From Saccoglossus kowalevskii (taxonomy: Eukaryota; Hemichordata; Enteropneusta; Harrimaniidae): DNA of 64,000 nt. Shown here piece by piece: positions 1-9,241 of the stretch. The stretch spans positions 44,913 through 108,912 of the forward strand of contig NW_003131354.1 of the NCBI RefSeq assembly GCF_000003605.2, in the 5' to 3' direction. The notes under the pieces are model-generated. The model searched no databases. It had not been told where the DNA came from and saw only the letters and a program-made list of their open reading frames with translations. A program made the position numbers and the translations under genes. Every line of letters begins with the position of its first letter. Position 1 is the first letter of the stretch.

Positions 1-65
1 TATACTATACTATACTATACTATACTAGAATAGAATAGAATAGAATAGAATAGAATAGAATAGAA
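1..65. repeat. Pentanucleotide microsatellite, (TATAC)5 then (TAGAA)8
   Basis: Five perfect TATAC units (1-25) pass directly into eight perfect TAGAA units (26-65). The array touches the window edge, so it probably continues to the left. The two units differ at two positions, which suggests one array that switched unit. Confidence 0.95.
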
Positions 66-3000
66 TATGTAGATTATATAGTATTATATATATAATAACC
101 CTTCCAGAGAGAATGATTATTGTTTCTTTATTCAATAAACGTTACTGCAAATGCTGTTATCATTTCTGTGATTCCCACAAAAGGGCTCACCATGAGCCCA
201 ATCGTTCTCGTACGGCATTTTTATCGGGACGACCCCCACCCGGTGCCACCGCCACTGTACAACCTGTAATAAAATGCATTTCACTCTCTATCAACCTACA
301 TAACGCGCACAATCATGGTTGAAAATATATTTTTGTTCATGCTGCCAATTTTTGAATTATACTGTATGTAATTTGTGATTCTTGACATTAATCACGCTAA
401 TTGATTGACATTAATCATGTTATGTTATGTTATTGAGATGTCATGCGATCAGAAAGTGTTAAATCTTTTGAGGTACAGAGTCGTACACACTCGCATCCCA
501 CGACAAATGTTTGTTTGTTTTTTTGTATTTTTTCACTAATTATTCAACATGCAACACTCAACTCTCCGGGTAAACTGTAAAAATACAAATTTTTTGAACG
601 CACTGCTCAATTTTCAAGGCAGTACATGAATAATATGGTTTGTAAGCATAAATAAGCAGAACGTAACCAACCGGTTTTAATACAATATCTTTATGCCACC
701 TATCTACCACCCATACCTCTATGAGGACCTGGTGTAGCAACAAGCTACACGCGTGTCTGCCAACTATCAGGTGACATTCGTTTGGGGGTAAACAAATTAA
801 GTAATCCGTGTGCGACATCCGGAAAAATAACGGCGAGTTTGGCGCTGATGTTTATAAGTAGTAAGAGATAAATAACTTGAATGATAAATGACACAATATA
901 GTATATTTAAACATTATAGTACCATGTTAATCAAGAATTCAACAGTCGCTGTATAACATTACTATAAACTGTATGCCCGGCTGCGATCTTTTCTGGGATA
1001 TACACTCCAGTCCAAAATAAAATGTCGAGGTCATCTCATGCCGGGACATTTCATCGCGGAAAGGATTTTACATCCCAGAAGAGAGTCGGAATAAGAGGGC
1101 CACTGGCGGATCATGAAATTCGGTAAAGGGGCGCTCCTGTTGACGTGGGCTGGGTTTGTCAATTGATTTTCTCATTTTTTCTTGCGGGCTGAACGTGGCG
1201 CCTGGCGCGTGAGATATATAGATTTATATTTTGCAGAATTTATCATAATTTTAAAGGTCTTTGGCGAGCCATGTAAAATATTTTGCGCGAAATTCAAATG
1301 AAGGGAGCTATGCCTTTTTTTCAAATGGATATGTAATAACAGTCTTATAATATTTGTTTCGCAATACGTGAATGTATCTCAACTCAGACAACGCCGATTG
1401 GTGTAGATGTGAATTGGGGATTACGCCGGTAGGATGCGTGCCCCGGCAGACCTTGCTGGTTTACCCGAAGATTTCCGAACGCTCTAGCAGTTACCTGCAT
1501 CGTGCGTTTATCTAATGTAATTCCATTGCCGAAATCGCGGAAATGAAGTCTGTGTGTTTTGACCTTTCGATCGTCGTCGTTTATGTTCAAAGCGGTCAAT
1601 TTTGGGATGAGTTACGGCATTGTTCGTACTTTACTCTATACGATATTTAATTGAAAAATTACATAATGACCAAATTTATAGTAATATTTCTCATTATTTT
1701 TATTTTTCCCAGAATTTGTCGACCTTTTTCTATTAAGGAGAAGCCTACTCATAAATTAAAAAAAAAAAAAAGAATTTATTCATTTGGCAATAAATTGTAC
1801 TTCAAGGCAATATAAGGTTATTTACCCAAAAAGAGTTATTTCATTGTACCATGAGACATTAGCTACATGATTGTACATAATTAACTAATGAACAATGACC
1901 AATTGTATGACTAATTTTGTCAAAACTGATGACTAAGCTTCTACCTTGAGATCAAATAGCGGTGTTGGCGTCGACAGTGTTCCTTTGTGTGGGCGCCTCG
2001 TAGTTTTTTTGTGGACAATGTTTGATAACTTTATATGCTCACGCAAATAAGCTATGAAGTAAATTAATATTCAGCAGGAACCTGATATGTTAATGGGGCA
2101 TAAGTTTTAATTATCTAGATTCTCCTTTTTTGTATAACTACAGAAACATGTAGAATAAACATAGAAATAATTTGCACATGTTTTGTCGTATTTGTGGAGA
2201 TTATTTGACCAAGAAAAAAACGAAAATGAACTACGGTCCCACTAATAGTACTCCCTGTGTACACCTCGCACTATCTCGCGTTATTTGATGAAACTATTAC
2301 GTTATAGTCGCGTTGGTTCTATTGGCTGCTTATTGGATTAAAAAAAGGAAAAGTTGCATTGCTAGTCTGATCTATAGTAATCTGAGCTCTCCTATAACTT
2401 GTATGTTACAATTAAGGTAGGTAGACCGGTGTAAGCAAGATTTGTTAGTGATCAATTATAAATATTCATGATATAACAAGATGAATCATAGCATGAAATA
2501 TCCCAAAAGCCAGTGATCAACATTAAATTCCAATCGAACCCAGCCTTTGTGGTTTCTTCTTAGCACAGTGAAACTTGGCCAGGGTTACTTACATCTTTGA
2601 TATCATGTGAACTGTCATCGTCCGAATCGTATGGTTTCGCTAAAGCCGATGTGCAAATGTACATGGTATTTCCATTGGCTACCCAACTATTTTTATTTTG
2701 TAAACACATTTGCGTCTGCTATTTTTATCCGGGTCGAATCGTTAATCAACATTTTTGACATATTAGTTGTACATCACATGGAATACTACACGATTGAGAG
2801 AACTTAATGTATTTTGACCACCTGGAAACTGAGTTTTATTACCCTGAAGGGCTCTCGGAAGATTCGCTGCAGTAAAATCAGCGATTACGGAGCCTATGAA
2901 GCCGCAACCATCTACATCGAGTGGTTTCTGCTGGCGACGTTGCAGCGTTACGCAGTTCCAAATAAAGATTACCAACGCCAAATGAGCAACATTTTAACCG

Positions 3001-3438
3001 GTAACCAAAACTCATTCAACCCACGACCGGCAAGCAACATCACAAACAAAGTTGTAGTGTGCAGCTCAGCGGCGACCGCTGTCGACGAAATCATCCCGTC
3101 AGGTGAGTACCGCAGTTGCACGGCATGTTTGCCAATGCGCAATAAACTGTACATCATAGTCGTCCAGTTCAAGTTCTGGTTCTCTCGTGGCTCCAACTTA
3201 ACGTCCATAAGTTATTTATTCGAACAGTGACTCAGATTAGACGTCTGATTATTTTATTTTCACACAAACAGTGACACGCGTTCTACACTAACACGCGTTG
3301 CTAGGGCGAAACACTATCTTGGAACATAATAATGGACAATTGTGTTTCCAGACCTAAATCAGCTAAATTCCATCCCGGTTTGTTGCACGTTCTTTCTTTA
3401 ACATGATATAATCAAATATGGAACATATGTAATAATAA

Positions 3439-3607
3439 CAGAACCCCACACACTCCCAGAGGCTTTCGTTACGTATGGAAGTTATTTTCACTCGAGATGC
3501 GGTGTATTCTGCTTCCCTCGTGAAAGTACGGCCGCAGGATACCCCGCATAACTCGTGAAAATAACTGCCATACGCAACTAAAGCCACGGGGAGGGTGTGG
3601 GGTTCTG
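3439..3607. mobile_element. Short palindromic element (MITE-like), about 169 bp
   Basis: The two ends are a near-perfect inverted repeat of roughly 60 nt. It starts CAGAACCCCACAC and ends GTGTGGGGTTCTG, with further matching blocks inside (for example AGTTATTTTCAC near 3480 against GTGAAAATAACT near 3554). The unpaired middle is about 40 nt. There is no coding capacity. This is the shape of a non-autonomous foldback or MITE. I could not define a target-site duplication, so the superfamily is open. Confidence 0.75.
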
Positions 3608-4156
3608 TCATAGTATTGACAAAATTTAATTCAACGCTAGAGGGCGTTAATAGTGGTTCACTGAAGCACAAATGTTTACATAGATGGCGCTATTGTTTCC
3701 AGGGGAAAATGGACGTGACCTGTTTTGCATCAGAAATACTATAAAATATAGAGAGAGCTGTTTCATATGCAAAATAAATGCTCAAGACAATCAATAACGT
3801 TGAGGCCAATCTTTAAATTTTCATGTTAACCCAAGAACATTCTATGGCCCCTGAAATCCCTCGGCCACTTCATAATAAAACGCACTTTAAAAAGATACAA
3901 TCTTCACAAAGCACGCGTCATAATGTAATTTATCAAAACAATGTATTACACACGTTTTTACGTTGCATGATTTTCACATCGAGCTCGATTCTTTGGTTGA
4001 ACGCCGGCATTCATCATAAAGGATGCGATGCAGATTACCCTGTACAACGGGGCGGATCGAAGCAGTGTTGTCATTATGCTAGGAAGATAGTCACACAGTT
4101 TTGCCACGGTCACTAACAAGCAATCTGATTATTGAGGGAAATTGTACAATAGGTCG

Positions 4157-4247
4157 GGAGATATGACAGTAACATTCATTGTCGTATGGAAAAAAATTAT
4201 AATGCTGAGTGGATATTACTCGCCCATTGAATGATACTGTCTCCCTA
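4157..4247. repeat. Imperfect short inverted repeat
   Basis: The left arm near 4157-4182 (GGGAGA...ACAGT..CATTCA) is complementary to the right arm near 4226-4247 (TGAATGATACTGTCTCCC), with one small bulge. It could be a decayed MITE. No second copy was noticed in the window. Confidence 0.35.
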
Positions 4248-4870
4248 GAACATGGGCTGAACAAGTTGTTAGAAACTGATGTGTGTATTCAAACAAGCAA
4301 AGCAGTCAAAACATGAACTATAAACCGTTGTTATAACCACCCGTATATTAAATGAAATATAATTTTCAGCCGATCGCATGTACGTTTTTCGAGGCGACAA
4401 TAAATCGTGGGATCCCGCGTACGATATTGAATGCATGTGTTCGTGAGCATGAATGAACGACATAAGTCAATACATCATTATTGGGATACAGTTAAATATA
4501 TCGTTGTTGCACTATGATACAATGGTTAAATAGTACGTCACAATATTTGCGTACATAGTTTTGACGTCAGACAAATTTGCGTTGAGCCCTTTTCATTTAT
4601 TGTTAAACTCAACTCGGTATCTTAGTAGTTTTCTTGTTAGATTCCGCCATCAGCCTCACACACCTTCTCTACTCGTCTTTTATTAATCTCTTTGCAATCC
4701 TAAGTTAATAACACGTTCGCAACTGGCGACGATTGCAGTAATCATCCCTTACCCCACAGTGCTAGTTTCACCAACAAATGAAATGGTTTATTCCGTCACA
4801 TCGTGGTGAATTTGGATCAGTGGCAATCAGTAGCGAAATAGCGCTGGACCAATGCCAATTGTGTTTTAAA

Positions 4871-5006
4871 ATGACAACTTCCCTGTGCTCGTCGACTCAT
4901 TGTGTTTGCCTGGTTCTAATGTTACTATTATATTTCGTAATCGGTATGTTATGGACACATGTTGAAATTTCGCGACCAGCCTTGACGTCTCTGTCGCTGA
5001 ATGCAG
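4871..5006 (+). CDS. UST: UST copy 1 exon 1: cytoplasmic tip and membrane anchor
   Basis: Ends AATGCAG|GTAAGT in phase 1. It encodes a short N-terminus, then a run of V/L/M/I/F residues that acts as an uncleaved signal anchor. Translation from ATG 4778 would give a 45-residue cytoplasmic tail before the anchor instead of about 10. Confidence 0.8.
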
Positions 5007-8000
5007 GTAAGTAACGATGGTATATTTGTAACAAGCGTGTGTTTAAGACGAAAAATTGTCATGCTCATTTACTAATTTAACGACTCAGCTAGCGTTAGTT
5101 ACCGGCCGCACGTTTGGGTTCGAACTTTAATGAACGCTCGAGGTGCCGTACTTTACCAAGTAATACTGTAGCCTTATCGCGGGACATTAGTTCAATGACC
5201 TGTACAAATTTCACCAGATTAATGAACGTATCATAGTAAACTAATTGAGTAAAATTATCATGCATCCGCGGAGCAGGTCGACCTAGAAATCTTTGTTAAA
5301 AATCAAACGGTGTTGCCGCTCAAAAAAATAGTGAGGGGCAAGTTGTACTCTCCACAGACACACGTTCAGAAATATGCCGTTTTCTAATAAATAGGTAAAA
5401 TAGTAAGCAGGATCTGTTTGAAACAGAGAAAGATGAATTACCTAGTAAACGAACATTGTTCAGAACAGGGAAACGTGTACTGTAACAAAAAATATAGAAC
5501 ATAGAAATGAGACAAAATATAGTATTAATATGAGGTACGGTACAGCAAGAGTGTGGAGGTCGATTCGACGGCGTACTGTCTGAGTGTATACTTTGCAGTA
5601 TCCTCGTAATAACCTTATTATTATACATCTTTTCCTCCTTGTGTGGAGTCCGGTCAAACCCTTGTGGCAGCGATGTTTGTTTATATTATTAGAGGACGCT
5701 TACGCAATCATTCCATATTTGGAATTCGCATTTTCTAATATGGTAGGAAGGAAATACCCCGTAAAATACCGCAAAATTACGACATGCCGTAACTTATGGC
5801 GTTACGATTACAAATGTATATTAATAACGGGTTTGAGAACGCTTACCGGATTAAATTGTTTTATAGTAAAACCTGAAGGACCGATGAGTTTTACCAAAAA
5901 TATTATTGTATACGGCAAGCGGCCAAATAACCTATGAGCGTTGGTTGAATTTCAACAAAGGCTATCGTGGTTGCTGCGTGGTATGTACGTAAATTATTTG
6001 GTGTAGTTAAACAATGGTTCGTCGACCAGATCAGTAAAACAGACTGAGAAAATAGCTCATATGTGGAGTCACCAATAACACTATTCCAGTTTTTAATGAA
6101 CCACAGAGGTAGCTACAATATTAATTTACCCGCATGTTTAAATAATGAATGTCGAATATTTACACAATTGTGAAACATCTTTAGCAAATATATAAATCAT
6201 GCACCGTCTATCAATAAACAATGCATTTTGATTGTTGTAGGTTTATGTGCTCGGAATAATACGTCATATTTTCTGACGCGGCAAAGTCAGGTCACACGTC
6301 ACGTCATGTTTTGCATATTTATTGTACATGGTCAATTTGACGTGGATATTACATATTGCAATGCTGGGTATACCTTTAATCCCGAATTAGTATTAGGGAG
6401 CGACACCTATCGTCAGTCTTTATGCTGAAGGGCCTCAACAAAAGCTATGACTTACTGAACATTGAATATACAATGCCTTCCAGATAAGCAATATAAAATG
6501 GATTTAATATCAACTATAATCTCAATGAAAACTCACATATATATAACTTGGCTGAACCCATCAGTCATTAAACGTAATTATATATATATTCAGTTAATAT
6601 TACTTCTCACGATTATAAAGCTTAATTTATGTAATGTATATTAAATTTATACTCACAGAAAAATGGCGAACAAACTATGACTTTAAGGAATATAACGAAG
6701 AACATGTGAAGCAGTTAAACGTAAGAAACAAGTTTACGTTAATAATGTTACCATCATACAAGACACTTACAGGGCGGCGGTCGTCGTGCCGCGTCCTGTT
6801 CGACATGGCACTCATAGCGACGTATACAACGCGTGTACATTGCTCATTTACATGAAATTCGAACACGCTCTGCGCGACGACCACCGCGCTTTAATAAATT
6901 TACTTCATTTTATGAAATAGATAATAATAGCTACACGTACAAGATTACCATGTATAGTAATACAATTAATGCTTTCTACATTCTCTTGATTTATCGATGA
7001 GATATGGTGTATTGTCTTTCCAGCAAACTTCAATTACAGTGGTATACAACAAGGTACCTAAATGTGGAAGCCGTGCACTTCGGTATGTTTTACAATGGCT
7101 TTCAAAACGCAACGGCTTTCAACTTCACAATTCAGTGATTACAAATCAGAAGCATATGTCATTGAAAAAACAGGTAATCAATATTAATGAAAACGCCGAA
7201 ATTCCAACAAATTTACATGACAAAGGGACATTAAACAACATACAGACAAAACGTCTTTCATAATTGTGCAAAATATAGTTAAACAGCTTTTTTTTATGTA
7301 TTTGTGAATTCAATTTGTTTTTCTTTTTTCAGGAAGAGCTTGTGAACTTGGTTTCCGCAATCGACCCTCCTTCAGTTTATCTTCGTCATTTTCATTACAT
7401 TGATTTTATGAAGTAAGTTTAAACAACCAACCAAAATAACTGTTCACTAATACTGACATATAATAATGAAGTATATGGCGTTAAAACTAAAAATAAGGTT
7501 CTTAATCGTTATCATGTGATGCCCGTATGTCATACACGGTTTCGTATATCAATGTGTAAAATGATTCGCCGCATTCAACGTCCCATCTTAAATAGCAGAT
7601 GATCAAGTATTAAATACATTAACATTAAAGTATTATTACAATAAATAGTTGCCCCATCTCACCTATATTTCGAATTACAGTCGAAAATTTCCACTGCTAT
7701 TTGTTAATAAATATAGATGTATGTTCCAGGGCTTGCAAAAATAACTTGTGGACAATGTTACCAATGGACTGGCATACAGATAGTACGTGGAAAATAATGG
7801 CATGGAAACAAATAACATCGTAACACTAATTGATAACTAAGCTAAAATGTTCGGGCCTTTCGTTTTATAATTCAATTTAGGTTTGGCGTGAAACAACCGC
7901 TTTATATCAATATCATTCGTGATCCAATTGAAAGATTTGTATCTGGATACTATTATAGAAGATTTGGCGATGCAATACACAGCGATTATGTCAATAGAGC

Positions 8001-9241
8001 GTACCCGAATAAAAATGTGGTAAGTCCAGACATTCGAAGAATATGTATTCAACTCGTGTATATCTGTCGTAACACATATAACTCACTACGTGTTAAGTTA
8101 TTCTCGAAGTCAATTTCAACAATTCCAATGACGCTTTTAGCCAAGATATAATTAATGTTGTGGTGTTTCAGCAGACAGTAGATGAGTGTGTTTTGTCAAA
8201 TTATTCGGAATGCAGTCAACGTGGTCTTATGTACATTGTACCGTATTTCTGTGGACAGGACCCGCGATGTAGGTGAGTCGAGATATCAGAATATGTAACC
8301 AATAAGCACAATTATAATATCAGGGACAATTGACACATATTCTATAAATAATTATATAAAATCAGTAAGAAAACGACATATGAACCTCGAGACATTCAGA
8401 CAAAATAGACAAGAAACGGCATCCCATATTTAAAGGGCGGTGGTCGTCGCGCAGTGCGTGTTCCAAATTTATGTAAACAAACAATGTATATTACACGGGT
8501 TATGTACGTCGCCATGGGTTTGAAACGACGACCACCGCACAATCCAATAATTTATGTTGGAAACTAGTGATATCATCATTTCAACATTGTTACTAATGTG
8601 TTTGTATACACTCATAATATCTACTAACCAATATTAACAGTGTATATCATATAGGTGTACGTGGTATATTCCATCAGCTGATACATTTCTATTCGGGAAT
8701 ACGCCATACTGTGATTAACGCAGATATAACTCCCTTAACGTCTTCATTCATGTTATATCATCAGAACACCGTCCAATTGGTCCCTCGAGCAGGCACTGAA
8801 CAACCTAGACCAACATTATTTAGTGGTCGGATTCACCGAAAAACTCACAGAGACATTAGTGGTACTAGAACGATTATTACCAGATATATTTGGAGGGGCA
8901 CTTGAAGCCCTTAACCGCACATGTAAGTATAGTATATATACTAATTGATAATTTCTACTTCATATGAAATAAATCAATCAACACCTTCAAATAGTCAATA
9001 GTTGTATATCCATGACAAACCATATTTAAACATTATTTTGTATTTGTAATCATTGTTTAACTTTTTGCATTCAGCAGCATCTATAGCAAAGACAGTGACC
9101 TACGGAAAGATTTCGCCATCGGACCACGTGCGCGACATCATGAGGTCTCGAATGGAGAACGAATATGAATTCTATAATGCGGCATTACGAAAGTTCACTC
9201 AGATGAGCTTGATGATGAGTTCCACAACGGCCAGTCGGTAG
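4871..9241 (+). CDS. UST: Uronyl 2-O-sulfotransferase-like protein, tandem copy 1 (8 exons, 325 aa)
   Basis: Predicted Golgi type II membrane enzyme that moves sulfate from PAPS to the 2-OH of uronic acid in chondroitin/dermatan sulfate (role known for vertebrate UST). Joined exons: 4871-5006, 6241-6290, 7024-7173, 7333-7412, 7881-8019, 8175-8272, 8765-8922, 9075-9241; the phases close exactly and end in TAG. Seen in the protein: a hydrophobic anchor (about residues 11-28); the PAPS 5'-phosphosulfate loop YNKVPKCGSR (70-79); an HFH motif in LRHFHYIDF (129-137), aligning with the catalytic His region of HS2ST/UST; the 3'-phosphate site INIIRDP..RFVS (148-160); the family motif PYFCGQDPRC; and a C-terminal EYEFYNAALRKF block. 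Human UST, about 406 aa by recall, has longer ends. ATG 4871 was chosen because both copies start at TTTTAAAATG and then have first exons of 136 and 139 nt; ATG 4778 is in frame upstream. Exon 2 is the least certain. Confidence 0.9.
5535..5820 (+). mobile_element. Hairpin-headed non-coding element, copy A (5'-truncated)
   Basis: In intron 1 of UST copy 1. It shares long blocks with 13157-13530 and 41709-42083 in the same orientation: GTACTGTCTGAGTG, CCTCGTAATAACC, GAGTCCGGTCAAA, TACCCCGTAAAATACCGC and TTATGGCGTTACGAT. This copy lacks the outer left arm of the hairpin and an internal stretch of about 45 nt. An open frame of 117 codons over this segment is therefore an accident of the repeat. 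Confidence 0.85.
6241..6290 (+). CDS. UST: UST copy 1 exon 2 (candidate): stem region
   Basis: A phase 1 to phase 0 exon is required between exons 1 and 3. This 50-nt segment fits: it follows TTGATTGTTGTAG and ends CAG|GTCACA, keeping the frame open. It encodes 17 stem residues including an N-glycosylation sequon (NNTS). The donor is weak, and the peptide has no visible similarity to the 65-nt exon 2 of copy 2, although stem regions diverge fast. Another exon in 5007-7023 remains possible. Confidence 0.45.
6771..6893 (-). mobile_element. MITE family with GGTCGTCG inverted ends, copy 1
   Basis: In intron 2 of UST copy 1. Both ends carry the inverted sequence GCGGTGGTCGTCG (GGCGGCGGTCGTCG on the left; CGACGACCACCGCGC on the right). 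Read on the minus strand, the body matches 8431-8541 (GCGTGTTC, ATGTAAA, CAATGTA, TACGTCGC.ATG), so the two are one family in opposite orientation. Confidence 0.8.
7024..7173 (+). CDS. UST: UST copy 1 exon 3: PAPS 5'-phosphosulfate loop
   Basis: 150 nt, phase 0 to 0, between TTTCCAG and GTAATC. It carries YNKVPKCGSRALRYVL and LSKRNGF, which line up without gaps with exon 3 of copy 2 and with human UST as I recall it. Confidence 0.92.
7333..7412 (+). CDS. UST: UST copy 1 exon 4: catalytic histidine segment
   Basis: 80 nt, phase 0 to 2, between TTTTTTCAG and GTAAGT. It ends with LRHFHYIDFM. The His-x-His pair corresponds to the catalytic histidine region of 2-O-sulfotransferases (family knowledge). 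Confidence 0.92.
7881..8019 (+). CDS. UST: UST copy 1 exon 5: PAPS 3'-phosphate site
   Basis: 139 nt, phase 2 to 0, between TTCAATTTAG and GTAAGT. It encodes PLYINIIRDPIERFVSGYYY followed by RRFGDA. The Arg and Ser of the 3'-phosphate binding motif are both present. Confidence 0.93.
8175..8272 (+). CDS. UST: UST copy 1 exon 6: DECV...PYFCGQDPRC
   Basis: 98 nt if the second AG of a CAGCAG tandem acceptor is used, matching the 98 nt of copy 2. Use of the first AG (exon start 8172) would add one Gln. It ends in phase 2 before GTGAGT and contains four cysteines. Confidence 0.88.
8431..8541 (+). mobile_element. MITE family with GGTCGTCG inverted ends, copy 2
   Basis: In intron 6 of UST copy 1. 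The ends AAAGGGCGGTGGTCGTCGCG and CGACGACCACCGCAC are inverted repeats. It has no coding capacity and is related to 6771-6893. Confidence 0.8.
8765..8922 (+). CDS. UST: UST copy 1 exon 7: WSLEQALNNLD...VVGFTEKL
   Basis: 158 nt, phase 2 to 1, between ATCATCAG and GTAAGT. It aligns residue for residue with exon 7 of copy 2 (NLDxHYL.VGF.EKL.ETL...LLPDIF). Confidence 0.92.
9075..9241 (+). CDS. UST: UST copy 1 exon 8: C-terminus and stop
   Basis: Begins after GCATTCAG at a CAGCAG tandem acceptor; the second AG would drop one Ala. It encodes SDHVRDIMRSRMENEYEFY and AALRKF, then a Ser/Thr/Met tail ending in TAG. The tail is 18 nt longer than that of copy 2. Confidence 0.9.

Larger units (their letters stand above)
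66..4870. other. Intergenic DNA upstream of the first sulfotransferase gene
   Basis: No exon I can assign. It holds an A-run near 1759-1772, a strong inverted-repeat element (3439-3607) and a weaker one (about 4157-4247). Open frames around 2760-3230 occur on both strands and match no family I recognise. An in-frame ATG at 4778 upstream of the chosen UST start could extend that protein by 31 residues. Confidence 0.6.

Noticed and set aside
2763-3230. Overlapping open frames on both strands, with a donor-like CAG|GTGAGT at 3102
   Set aside because: No family recognised in any frame, no acceptor-exon partner, and both strands are open, as expected by chance in a GC-richer patch.
5584-5937. 117-codon open frame
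   Set aside because: Covered mostly by the hairpin-headed repeat; the other copies do not keep the frame.
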